Below are positions 1 to 6,568 of a DNA stretch of 16,574 bases, in pieces. Below the pieces are notes generated by a model, which had not been told where the DNA came from, searched no databases, and worked only from the letters and a program-made list of their open reading frames with translations. Each line of letters starts with the position of its first letter. The stretch's first letter is position 1. This DNA is from Auritidibacter sp. Marseille-P8566 (GTDB lineage: Bacteria > Bacteroidota > Bacteroidia > Flavobacteriales > Flavobacteriaceae), in the NCBI GenBank assembly GCA_943325595.2, contig CALPQA020000009.1, positions 1 to 16,574 of the forward strand, in the 5' to 3' direction. Position numbers and translations under genes: made by a program.

Positions 1-97
1 AGAACAAAAGCAAATTGACAAGTCAATCGATAACTTAGAAACTAACGAAAGACTGAAGAAGATTAATGATTTATTAGCAAAATATCTCGACAAATAA
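1..97 (+). CDS. zapA: Probable cell division protein ZapA, C-terminal end (partial)
   Basis: The window opens inside a plus-strand reading frame that ends at the TAA at 95-97. About 31 residues are visible. They are strongly charged and helical, with a final stretch ERLKKINDLLAKYLDK. This suits the C-terminal coiled coil of ZapA, the small protein that bundles FtsZ filaments at the division site. The call depends mainly on context: a ZapA gene followed by a 6S RNA and then rny is, as I recall, a usual flavobacterial order, and a 6S RNA does follow directly here. The visible residues alone would not identify the family. The N-terminal two thirds lie outside the window. Confidence 0.6.
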   Translation, partial: EQKQIDKSIDNLETNERLKKINDLLAKYLDK

Positions 98-120
98 ACG
101 TTCTTTACATTAACTAAGAT

Positions 121-286
121 ACTGCCTACATTAGTTCCTATTTGGTAAACTCAACACTAACAATTTAGAATGAGCGAATCTTCATTACTATAGAATGCCC
201 TGCTCTGACTGGGAACCTTGAACGATGAGTTAGCTCAAAACTTGTATTTCCGAGTTTATTCAAGCAATCTAATGTAGGCTTTTTTT
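121..286 (+). ncRNA. ssrS: 6S RNA (flavobacterial type)
   Basis: The gap between zapA and rny folds as a 6S RNA. An 11-bp perfect closing stem pairs GCCTACATTAG (124-134) with CTAATGTAGGC (269-279), followed at once by a T-run at 280-286. Inside it, GTAAACTC (145-152) pairs with GAGTTTAT (252-259). After a large internal bubble, TGAGC (171-175) pairs with GCTCA (233-237). A long interrupted hairpin with a central open region is the fold by which 6S RNA mimics an open promoter and sequesters housekeeping RNA polymerase. The position next to zapA parallels the enterobacterial zapA-ssrS order. The exact 5' end is not visible; it probably lies a few bases before 124. I see no clear TAnnTTTG promoter upstream, so it may be processed from a zapA transcript. 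Confidence 0.85.
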
Positions 287-307
287 ATATATAAATTTTA
301 AACAAAC

Positions 308-1873
308 ATGGACAGTACACTAATTATAATTATTTCAGGAATAGCGGGAATTGCAGGTGGTTTTATCATTGCAAAAATGTTAGAAAAAAGCAATGTTTCC
401 AATCTAATTAAAAATGCAAAAAAAGAAGCCGCATCAATTTTGAAAGATGCCAATCTAGAAGGAGAAAACATCAAAAAAGACAAAATTCTTCAAGCAAAAG
501 AAAAATTTATTGAGCTAAAATCAGAACACGAAGAAGTAATTCTAGCACGTGACAGAAAAGTAGCCGAAGTCGAAAAAAGAGTTCGTGATAAAGAATCTCA
601 AATCTCTAACGAATTGGCAAAAGCCAAAAAGGTAAACGATGATTTTGAATCAAAAACAGCCGAATACACTTCAAAAGTTGAAATTTTAGACAAAAAACAA
701 CAAGAAGTTGAGAAAATGCACAAGAGTCAATTGAACCAATTGGAAGTAATTTCAGGATTATCTGCTGAAGATGCGAAAGACCAATTGATAGAAGGTTTAA
801 AAGCGGAAGCCAAAACCAAAGCGATGTCGCACATTCAAGATACTATTGAAGAAGCAAAATTAACAGCGCAACAAGAAGCTAAGAAAATCATTATCAATAC
901 TATTCAACGTGTTGGAACAGAAGAAGCTGTAGAAAATTGCGTTTCTGTATTCAATATTGAATCTGATGATGTAAAAGGTAGAATTATTGGTCGTGAAGGA
1001 AGAAATATTAGAGCTTTAGAGGCTGCAACTGGAGTTGAAATCATTGTTGACGATACCCCTGAAGCAATTATACTATCCTGTTTCGATCCCGTAAGAAGAG
1101 AAATTGCACGTCTAGCACTTCATAAATTAGTAACCGATGGAAGAATTCACCCAGCGAGAATTGAAGAAGTGGTAGCCAAAACCGCAAAACAAATAGACGA
1201 TGAAATCATTGAAGTTGGAAAACGTACCGTAATCGATTTAGGAATTCACGGATTACACCCTGAGTTGATAAAAGTCGTGGGTAGAATGAAATACCGTTCT
1301 TCGTATGGTCAAAATTTATTGCAACACTCCCGTGAAGTTTCTAAACTTTGTGGAATTATGGCAGCCGAATTAGGATTGAATGTAAAACTAGCTAAAAGAG
1401 CTGGATTATTACACGATATTGGGAAAGTTCCAGACGCAGAAAGTGATTTACCACACGCTTTATTAGGAATGCAATGGGCCGAAAAATATGGTGAAAAAGA
1501 AGAGGTTTGCAACGCAATTGGAGCACACCACGATGAAATCGAAATGAAGTCACTATTGTCGCCAATCATTCAAGTTTGTGATGCCATTTCTGGGGCACGT
1601 CCTGGAGCAAGAAGACAAGTTTTGGATTCTTACATCCAACGTTTGAAAGATTTGGAAGAAGTAGCTTACGGATTCAGCGGTGTTAAAAACGCCTATGCAA
1701 TCCAAGCAGGTAGAGAATTGCGTGTTATTGTAGAAAGCGAAAAAGTTTCTGATGATAATGCCGCTACTTTATCATTCGAAATTTCACAAAAAATCCAAAC
1801 TGAAATGACCTATCCTGGGCAAGTAAAAGTTACCGTAATTAGAGAAACAAGAGCGGTTAACATAGCGAAATAA
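308..1873 (+). CDS. rny: Ribonuclease Y
   Basis: This encodes RNase Y, a membrane-anchored endoribonuclease that starts mRNA decay. The 521-residue protein has the full family layout. Residues 3-22 are a hydrophobic anchor. Residues 25-200 form a Lys/Glu/Ala-rich coiled coil. A KH RNA-binding domain carries [12 protein letters not shown] at 224-235. An HD hydrolase domain has its metal-binding His369-Asp370 in the motif [12 protein letters not shown]. Length matches the family (about 520). The ATG at 308 directly precedes the membrane anchor, and an A-rich leader (aaacaaac) stands in place of a Shine-Dalgarno sequence. The start is only about 20 bp after the 6S RNA T-run, so it is expressed either by read-through or from a very close promoter (a weak candidate is TAAATTTT at 292-299). 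The gene ends at a strong terminator. Confidence 0.97.
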   Translation: MDSTLIIIISGIAGIAGGFIIAKMLEKSNVSNLIKNAKKEAASILKDANLEGENIKKDKILQAKEKFIELKSEHEEVILARDRKVAEVEKRVRDKESQISNELAKAKKVNDDFESKTAEYTSKVEILDKKQQEVEKMHKSQLNQLEVISGLSAEDAKDQLIEGLKAEAKTKAMSHIQDTIEEAKLTAQQEAKKIIINTIQRVGTEEAVENCVSVFNIESDDVKGRIIGREGRNIRALEAATGVEIIVDDTPEAIILSCFDPVRREIARLALHKLVTDGRIHPARIEEVVAKTAKQIDDEIIEVGKRTVIDLGIHGLHPELIKVVGRMKYRSSYGQNLLQHSREVSKLCGIMAAELGLNVKLAKRAGLLHDIGKVPDAESDLPHALLGMQWAEKYGEKEEVCNAIGAHHDEIEMKSLLSPIIQVCDAISGARPGARRQVLDSYIQRLKDLEEVAYGFSGVKNAYAIQAGRELRVIVESEKVSDDNAATLSFEISQKIQTEMTYPGQVKVTVIRETRAVNIAK

Positions 1874-1888
1874 GAATACAATTCAGAG

Positions 1889-1928
1889 AAGGCTTATTAA
1901 TTGCAAAATTAGTAAGCCTTTTTTTTTT
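1889..1928 (+). terminator. Rho-independent terminator of rny
   Basis: A 14-bp stem pairs AAGGCTTATTAATT (1889-1902) with AATTAGTAAGCCTT (1907-1920), with one T-G wobble and a GCAA tetraloop. It is followed by an uninterrupted T-run at 1919-1928. It begins 16 bp after the rny stop codon. Confidence 0.92.
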
Positions 1929-1962
1929 GAATCATTTCATACAATCATTTTAGAAGTAGTTT

Positions 1963-2105
1963 TTGGGCGTGCCCTCGTTTAGAAAATATTTAGAAACAAG
2001 GAAATCTGTACTAAACTCGGTCGGGTGTTCCGCTGCAAGTCCTCGCCAAGTTCCGCTAACGCTTCACTTCGCTGTGGGCTTTTCACTTCACCCCCTCACG
2101 CAAAA
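1963..2105. repeat. GC-richer intergenic repeat-like block
   Basis: This block is clearly richer in G and C than its surroundings. It begins with the short palindrome-like GGGCGTGCCC (1965-1974), continues through a stretch with TCGGTCGGGTGTTCCGCTGC, and ends with CCCTCACGCAAAA near 2105. From memory, blocks that start with GGGCGTGCCC and end with CCCTcACGCAAAA recur between genes in Flavobacterium genomes. That identity is recalled, not tested here. A 72-codon open frame at 1963-2181 runs through it and into the next repeat; its product looks like translated repeat sequence and I do not treat it as a gene. The block lies between converging genes (rny and xerD), where insertions are tolerated. 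Confidence 0.55.
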
Positions 2106-2160
2106 TAGACAACTTCGATTTTTAGACTCTTTAGAATTCCACAAAAAATTGCAAACTTTT

Positions 2161-2400
2161 ACCCCATATACCACGTCATAAAGTAGATAATTGGGGTTTC
2201 GAACTACTAAAACGGGGTCTTGAAGTGCATTAACGAGGTTGTATAACGTGGTAAATGGGGTTCCGAACTACTTAAACGGGGTTATATAACGGGGTAAATG
2301 GGGTTCATAACCACTTAAACGGGGTTAGTAACCACTTAAATGGGATTCTCTAACGTGGTAAATAGAGTTTAGGACGTGGTAAATCACGTTATTGGAAGTC
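2161..2400. repeat. Tandem array of a 21-22-bp unit with one inverted copy
   Basis: Ten consecutive imperfect units occupy 2188-2400. They start at 2188, 2209, 2231, 2252, 2273, 2295, 2316, 2337, 2359 and 2380, so unit lengths are 21 or 22 bp. The typical unit is TAAAyGGGGTTnnnnAACnact or the same head ending in AACGTGG, so unit ends alternate between ACyACT and CGTGG types. Just before the array, 2161-2180 (ACCCCATATACCACGTCATA) reads on the minus strand as TATGACGTGGTATATGGGGT, an inverted copy of the same unit. There is no coding frame, no long spacers and no fixed repeat/spacer alternation, so it is not a CRISPR array. The period equals about two helical turns. Function unknown. Confidence 0.85.
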
Positions 2401-2676
2401 AAAAACAAAAACATCCTTAAAATAAATCTAACTTTAAACAACTCACAGGTTTTAAAATCTGTCCAATTTGAACCTATTTAAGATCTAAATGAAATAGAAT
2501 CTGAAATAAATTCAGATTGACAAAACACAAATTTTAGATTAACCAAATTAAACCTTTAAAAAACCTTTGTGCCTTTTGTTTTTCTTTGTTTCTTTTGTGG
2601 TAAATTATACAATTATTAATTTTCACAAACTTCCAAATTACCATATCATCAAATAACCAAATAAACCCATATCAAA
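2401..2676. other. AT-rich gene-free stretch with a palindrome and a degenerate repeat
   Basis: No gene is visible here. AATCTGAA (2498-2505) and TTCAGATT (2511-2518) form an 8-bp perfect hairpin with a 5-base loop but no T-run, so it is not an obvious terminator. Positions 2561-2604 read, on the minus strand, ACCACAAAAGAAACAAAG followed by a GGCACAAAGGTTTTTT end. This resembles a decayed form of a CGCAAAGACGCAAAG-type intergenic sequence that I recall as frequent in this phylum. I see no convincing terminator for xerD in this stretch. Confidence 0.5.
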
Positions 2677-3573
2677 TCATTTCCTAGGATGAAAAGAATT
2701 CATGATTTCTGACAAATGTTTTCGGTCTAAATGCACATAAATCTCAGTTGTAGTAATAGATTCGTGACCTAACATTAATTGGATTGAACGTAAATCAGCA
2801 CCATTTTCAAGCAAATGGGTTGCAAATGAGTGTCGGAAGGTATGTGGACTTATCACTTTATTCAAATCAATTTTTACAGCTAAATCTTTAATAATTGTAA
2901 AAATCATGGCTCTTGTCAATTGGCGGCCCCTCCTATTAAGGAACAAAGTATCTTCATGCCCTTTTTGAATATTGAGATGCGTTCTTACATCATTTTTATA
3001 AATCTCAATATAATTTTGGGTATAGGAACCAATTGGAACAAAGCGTTGCTTATTCCCTTTTCCTGTGATTTTCACAAATCCTTCTTCAAAAAACAAATCT
3101 GATATTTTCAAGGAAACCAATTCCGAAACACGAAGTCCGCATCCGTAAAGAGTTTCTAAAATAGCCCGATTTCGCTCACCTTCATTGGTACTTAAATTAA
3201 CAGCAGCAATTAATCGGTCGATATCGATTATAGATAATGTATCAGGCAATTTTCGTCCTATTCTTGGCGTTTCAATTAATTCTAAAGGATTGTCAGTTCT
3301 ATAATCTTCAAATAGCAAATAAGAGAAAAAACTTTTTAAACCCGAAATGATTCTGGCTTGTGAACGGGCATTTACTTCTTTGGCTACATTATAAATAAAA
3401 AGTTGAATCGTTTCCTCATTTATCAATATTGGAGAAACCGAAATCGAATTAGTATCCAAAAAAAGACACAACCGCTCAATATCAAAGGTGTAATTGTCTA
3501 TTGTATTTTTAGACAATCCTCTTTCAATTCGCAAATACGATTGATAACTTTTTATATAGGAATTCCAATTCAT
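2677..3573 (-). CDS. xerD: Site-specific tyrosine recombinase XerD
   Basis: XerD resolves chromosome dimers at the dif site, normally together with XerC. The 298-residue product has an N-terminal SAM-like DNA-binding domain (about 1-95) and a C-terminal catalytic domain. The full catalytic set is readable: Arg148 in GCGLRVSEL, Lys172 in TGKGNKQR, His244 and Arg247 in HTFRHSFATHLLENGADLRS, His270 in LGHESITTT and the nucleophile Tyr279 in EIYVHLD. The length and the LLxxGADLRxIQxxLGH block are those of XerC/XerD rather than of an integron or phage integrase. XerD is preferred over XerC from overall resemblance; the two cannot be separated with certainty by eye. No integron cassette array, phage gene or recognisable dif site lies beside it. 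The ATG at 3573 gives the standard N-terminus. Confidence 0.93.
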   Translation of the reverse strand: MNWNSYIKSYQSYLRIERGLSKNTIDNYTFDIERLCLFLDTNSISVSPILINEETIQLFIYNVAKEVNARSQARIISGLKSFFSYLLFEDYRTDNPLELIETPRIGRKLPDTLSIIDIDRLIAAVNLSTNEGERNRAILETLYGCGLRVSELVSLKISDLFFEEGFVKITGKGNKQRFVPIGSYTQNYIEIYKNDVRTHLNIQKGHEDTLFLNRRGRQLTRAMIFTIIKDLAVKIDLNKVISPHTFRHSFATHLLENGADLRSIQLMLGHESITTTEIYVHLDRKHLSEIMNSFHPRK

Positions 3574-3598
3574 ACCTACAAAGGAAAACTATTTACAT

Positions 3599-3627
3599 AA
3601 AAAAACCTCCGAAATTTAGAGGTTTTT
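3599..3627 (-). terminator. Terminator of the downstream barrel gene (minus strand)
   Basis: AAAAACCTC (3601-3609) pairs with GAGGTTTTT (3619-3627) across a 9-base loop. Read on the minus strand, the stem is followed by seven T (3605-3599). It lies 24 bp after the stop of the barrel gene at 3652 and just upstream of xerD, so it separates the two transcripts. Confidence 0.85.
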
Positions 3628-3651
3628 AGAATTATATTAAATGCCATTTAT

Positions 3652-4239
3652 TTAAAATTTATATCCCACTGAAAGTTGGAAAACACCATTTTTCATATCT
3701 GTATTTTCTATCGTACTTGTATTTGTTAATCCGATACAATACCGCACTTGAACAACTACTTTATCAAATAAGTCATAACCAATTCCAATATTTGCAGACA
3801 TATCAAAATCTTTGGTTGCCTCTTTTAAATTTTCGGATGTAGTTACGTTAGTAATTCTATTTTCAACATCCTGATTAGCTGAAATTAAGAACCCTGCTTG
3901 AGGTCCCGCTTCGACAAACAAACCCACTTTTGGATAATATTTAAACATAATAGGTAAAATCAAGTAATTCATTTTCCTTGTTGTTGCAAAAGTTAAGTTT
4001 TTACTTTCAAATTTTGCACCTTGAGCAGAAAAAAGAAGTTCTGGCTGGATGGCTATTTTCCCTAATATTTTAAATTCTAATAAAGTACCAGCAAAAAAAC
4101 CGTTATTAGAAGACATTATTTCATTTGCATTTCCGGTTAACATCGATACATTTAAACCAGCTTTGATACCAAAATTAATTTTTTGGGCAGTACTGTTTAC
4201 TGTAATTAATATTACTAAGGCTACTATTATTTTTTTCAT
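3652..4239 (-). CDS. Outer-membrane beta-barrel protein, porin/PorT-like family
   Basis: This encodes a 195-residue exported protein. Residues 1-18 (MKKIIVALVILITVNSTA) are a signal peptide before Gln. The mature part reads FGIKAGLNVSMLTGN, then GFFAGTLLEFKI, IAIQPELLFSAQGAKF, LILPIMFKYYP, VGLFVEAGPQAGFLIS and a C-terminal FQLSVGYKF ending in Phe. This alternating amphipathic pattern with Gly/aromatic turns and a terminal aromatic residue matches the small outer-membrane beta-barrel family common in Bacteroidota (PF13568 type). The substrate or role is unknown. The frame is open up to 4392, but that would run through a terminator and into the neighbouring gene. I place the start at the ATG at 4239, which opens the signal peptide and has a -7 box 23 bp upstream. 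An in-frame ATG at 4245 is a near-equal alternative. Confidence 0.85.
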   Translation of the reverse strand: MKKIIVALVILITVNSTAQKINFGIKAGLNVSMLTGNANEIMSSNNGFFAGTLLEFKILGKIAIQPELLFSAQGAKFESKNLTFATTRKMNYLILPIMFKYYPKVGLFVEAGPQAGFLISANQDVENRITNVTTSENLKEATKDFDMSANIGIGYDLFDKVVVQVRYCIGLTNTSTIENTDMKNGVFQLSVGYKF

Positions 4240-4261
4240 GTGCATGTATTTAAGTGAAAAG

Positions 4262-4269
4262 CAAATATA
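4262..4269 (-). promoter_or_regulatory. Bacteroidota-type -7 box for the barrel gene
   Basis: On the minus strand this reads TATATTTG, an exact match to the TAnnTTTG -7 element. It lies between the preceding terminator (4284-4312) and the ATG at 4239, predicting a leader of roughly 15-20 bases. No clean -33 TTTG is visible because the upstream position falls in the terminator. Confidence 0.65.
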
Positions 4270-4283
4270 TACATTTTTGACAT

Positions 4284-4312
4284 AAAAAAAACCTCCAAAA
4301 TATGGAGGTTTC
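4284..4312 (-). terminator. Terminator of the second barrel gene (minus strand)
   Basis: AAACCTCCA (4289-4297) pairs with TGGAGGTTT (4303-4311). Read on the minus strand, it is followed by eight T (4291-4284). It lies about 20 bp after the stop at 4331. Its stem core is almost the same as that of the terminator at 3599-3627. Confidence 0.88.
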
Positions 4313-4330
4313 TCAATTTTAAACAAAAAA

Positions 4331-4876
4331 TTAGAAGTGTAAAGCAATACCAATATTAACTTGAAGCGTATTCTTGTCCGTATAATTGTCATTTAAAGTT
4401 AGATTGTATCTTACTCCAGGTTCGACACTTACATTAGAACCCAAAAACCAAGCATAACCAGCTTGAATTCCTAAATAAGAAGGATTTTCATCAAAATCTT
4501 TAATTGTGGCACCTGAATAATCAATTTGAACTGGAATTTGACTGATAATATAATATTTAGCTCCTATTTTATAGGAAAAAATATTGGTGTCAATTAAATC
4601 ATTCTTCATTCCTCCATATCCTAAACCTACTTTAACTGCCAAATCTTTTATTACAAAATAGCCTGCCTCCGCTCCAAAATTGTATTCGGTATCTCCATCA
4701 GTATCAGAATAACTAAAACCAGTGTAGGAGCCCATGGGTGTTCCAAAAGCTGTATTGGCTTCAATCAGCCATTTACCTGCTTCTGTTTGACCTTCATTCT
4801 TTGCTCCATTTTTGCTTTGTGCAATAGCAAATCCAAATGTTAAAAATGCTAAGCCTGATAAAATAACTTTCTTCAT
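4331..4876 (-). CDS. Small outer-membrane beta-barrel protein
   Basis: The 181-residue product starts with a clear signal peptide, MKKVILSGLAFLTFGFAIAQ (residues 1-20). It continues with a barrel-like pattern: WLIEANTAFGTPMG, YNFGAEAGYFVIKDLAVKVGLGYGG, FSYKIGAKYYI, YLGIQAGYAWFLGSNVSVEPGVRYNLTL and a C-terminal VNIGIALHF ending in Phe. This is the OmpW/OmpA-like eight-strand barrel type (PF13505-like). No peptidoglycan-binding or plug domain follows, so it is a bare barrel. Function is unknown. It is followed by its own terminator and then by a second barrel gene in the same orientation. The two proteins share the fold but little obvious sequence, so recent duplication is not evident. I found no clear TAnnTTTG box upstream. 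Confidence 0.82.
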   Translation of the reverse strand: MKKVILSGLAFLTFGFAIAQSKNGAKNEGQTEAGKWLIEANTAFGTPMGSYTGFSYSDTDGDTEYNFGAEAGYFVIKDLAVKVGLGYGGMKNDLIDTNIFSYKIGAKYYIISQIPVQIDYSGATIKDFDENPSYLGIQAGYAWFLGSNVSVEPGVRYNLTLNDNYTDKNTLQVNIGIALHF

Positions 4877-4984
4877 GTTTATTTGTATTTAAGATTTATA
4901 AGAATAAAATTACAGCTTAAATCCAGCTTTTCATTTTTAAAACCACAAACTCGATATTAGGAGAATTATTATCGATAAAAAACA

Positions 4985-5007
4985 AAAAAACACGTCAATA
5001 ACGTGGT
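4985..5007 (-). terminator. Weak terminator-like hairpin (minus strand)
   Basis: CACGT (4991-4995) pairs with ACGTG (5001-5005) around a 5-base loop. Read on the minus strand it is followed by a T-rich run (4990-4984). The core is only five base pairs. It lies about 65 bp after the end of the decayed gene at 5072 and may be that gene's old terminator. Confidence 0.5.
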
Positions 5008-5071
5008 TTTGAGATTAAAAAAAAATGAAAATTTTTACTATAAATAAACATTAAATAAATTCAAGTCATTT

Positions 5072-5532
5072 CTATTCTAATATTTTATCAGATACAGAAG
5101 CACTTAAATTATCAAATCTGTTATTTGTCCAATAACTCCTATAGGATGTAAATCCACCAATAACTTTATTACTTTGATGCATTGTTCCATTAATTGTAGT
5201 TCTAGCTCCAGAAGTCAGAGTAATAATGAATATGTAAAAATTATTGCTTTTAACTATTTCATTAATATCATCGCACTTTAATATTGGACATGCATCTTAT
5301 AAATCTTGGGGGAATACAACAGATAATCCATTTTTATTTAAATCATTTAATAATTTATTTGCAAGAATATGTGAATATTGGTCATCTTCTGACGCATCAA
5401 TATTATAATCACTGCATATTAATTTAATTTCTTTATTTTTATTCAATTTTGAATTTAAATGAAAATCTAAATTGTTTGGTTGAGCATGAGTAAAAAAAGT
5501 AGCAAAAACAATGTTATTGTAATGAATTTCAC
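5072..5532 (-). pseudogene. Decayed gene for a small secreted protein
   Basis: No intact frame exists here, but the minus strand shows a coherent broken gene. From a GTG at 5532 the frame reads (V)KFITITLFLLLF, a good signal-peptide core, and reaches a T7 run (5498-5492). One added T would join it to THAQPNNLDFHLNSKLNK, giving a natural cleavage site before Gln. That frame continues with IKLICSDYNIDASEDDQYSH and NGLSVVFPQDL, then hits a TAA (5299-5297). It resumes as DACPILKCDDINEIVKSNNF and ends GFTSYRSYWTNNRFDNLSAS...DKILE at the TAG (5074-5072). Repaired, it would encode about 153 residues. It therefore carries a frameshift and a nonsense codon, and possibly a damaged start. Only about 18 bp separate it from the preceding terminator, leaving little room for a promoter. 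The family is unrecognised. Confidence 0.72.
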
Positions 5533-5550
5533 ATCTATCCTATAACCATA

Positions 5551-5583
5551 AAAAAAAGCATATTAGTATTTCTAATATGCTTT
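5551..5583 (-). terminator. Terminator of the lipoprotein gene (minus strand)
   Basis: AAAGCATATTAG (5555-5566) pairs perfectly with CTAATATGCTTT (5572-5583) around a 5-base loop. Read on the minus strand it is followed by a T-run (5557-5551). It lies 23 bp after the stop of the gene at 5606. Confidence 0.9.
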
Positions 5584-5605
5584 AAATTCACAAAAATTAA
5601 ATCAA

Positions 5606-6055
5606 TTATTTTTTTAATTGACCTAATCTAGAAGTAGTTTTAACTGTAGTTTTCTTAAAAATAAAACCAATCCCTAAAAATGGACGACTAATTTTTGTTT
5701 CAAATTGAGGATACAAAACAACATCATAATTTGGATTTTTTAACATTAATTCATACAATGAATAGCTAGCCGTTTTGTCTTCAACAATACTTCCAATAAC
5801 TGGAATACTTGAAGCTGATACTAAATTAGATGATCCATCATGATCTATTGAACCCGTATTTTTATTAAATAAACGAGCAAAATCAATAGAAAGAATTTTT
5901 GTTGTTGAAGCCGTAGCGGAAACTTGATCCGATAAATTGAAATCGTTTTTAGTAAGTTCTAAACGAGTATTAGGTTCTCTCATAGAGCGACTAACAGAAG
6001 TACAACTTGTTGCAGTTAACACAATTGCACTTAATAATAAAATAATTTTTTTCAT
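5606..6055 (-). CDS. Lipoprotein of unknown function
   Basis: The 149-residue product begins MKKIILLLSAIVLTATSC. This is a lipoprotein signal with its lipidated Cys at residue 18. The mature part has two readable blocks: DFNLSDQVSATASTTKILSI followed by DFARLFNKNTG, and ASYSLYELMLKNPNYDVVLY followed by PQFETKISRPFLGIGF. It ends TTVKTTSRLGQLKK. The blocks resemble a recurring, unnamed small lipoprotein family in Bacteroidota, in which a helix 'YALYELMxxNPxYDVVxYPQ' precedes a strand with 'KTTARLGKL'. That resemblance is from memory. Ser after the lipidated Cys-Thr gives no clear surface-export signal. It is a single-gene transcript with its own -7 box and terminator. Confidence 0.8.
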   Translation of the reverse strand: MKKIILLLSAIVLTATSCTSVSRSMREPNTRLELTKNDFNLSDQVSATASTTKILSIDFARLFNKNTGSIDHDGSSNLVSASSIPVIGSIVEDKTASYSLYELMLKNPNYDVVLYPQFETKISRPFLGIGFIFKKTTVKTTSRLGQLKK

Positions 6056-6087
6056 TTGAGGGTTTTTGTTAAATTAATATTAAAACG

Positions 6088-6095
6088 CAAAACTA
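6088..6095 (-). promoter_or_regulatory. Bacteroidota-type -7 box for the lipoprotein gene
   Basis: On the minus strand this reads TAGTTTTG, an exact TAnnTTTG match about 32 bp upstream of the ATG at 6055. A TTTTG lies about 23 bp further upstream and could serve as the -33 element. Confidence 0.6.
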
Positions 6096-6568
6096 TAAAA
6101 GAAAAAAGGATAAAAATTCAAAACAATTAAGCAATTAGTATACGTATGTATTTGATTTTTTAACGTAGGCAAAAGCCGTTTATTAGTAAGTAATTCTTAA
6201 ATTTTTAGTGAGATTAACTTAAATAAATAATTTTTATTCCATATTTTCAGAAATCTTTTTACTAATTAATTATCAAAGTTTCAAAAACCAATCTACGCTA
6301 TTTATATTTTTTAGGAATTCAATTTGGATTGATTTGGATTGATTTGAATTAATTACAAAATGATAATTGTTTAGCAAAGTTTTCAAAAGACGAATCTCCT
6401 TTAAGAATGTCGAATATAATAGATGAAGTAACCGTTTTTATAAGCTAATAATTAGCATCTATTTACATTTAATACTATTGTTTTTTTTTTAATTTAGAAA
6501 TATATTAGTACATAAATCCCGATAAATCTTTTTTTTACTAAAAAATTATTATTTTTACTAAAAAAAGA
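6096..6568. other. AT-rich gene-free gap with small repeats upstream of aroQ
   Basis: No gene of useful length is seen on either strand. Positions 6321-6350 hold three tandem 10-bp copies of (g/a)atttggatt, the last with one change. Close to aroQ, the 14-bp sequence TTTTTACTAAAAAA occurs twice, at 6532-6545 and 6552-6565, exactly 20 bp apart. The second copy ends three bases before the aroQ start codon. A short plus-strand frame ending near 6448 is probably chance. Confidence 0.55.

Noticed and set aside
1963..2181. 72-codon plus-strand open frame
   Set aside because: It lies entirely in the GC-rich repeat-like block and the start of the tandem array, has no promoter or recognisable domain, and its product reads as translated repeat.
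2161..2400. Possible CRISPR array
   Set aside because: Units are contiguous, 21-22 bp and imperfect, without unique spacers of constant size, and no cas gene is in the window.
2677..3573. Integron integrase or phage/mobile-element integrase
   Set aside because: Length, motifs and the absence of cassette repeats, attachment sites or phage genes nearby all fit a housekeeping Xer recombinase.
4240..4392. N-terminal extension of the barrel gene at 3652-4239
   Set aside because: It would run through a terminator and into the preceding gene, and put 51 residues before a good signal peptide.
6355..6448. Short plus-strand frame that reads like a protein C-terminus (about 31 residues)
   Set aside because: It is preceded by a stop, has no suitable start with length, no domain match I know, and such frames arise by chance in AT-rich DNA.
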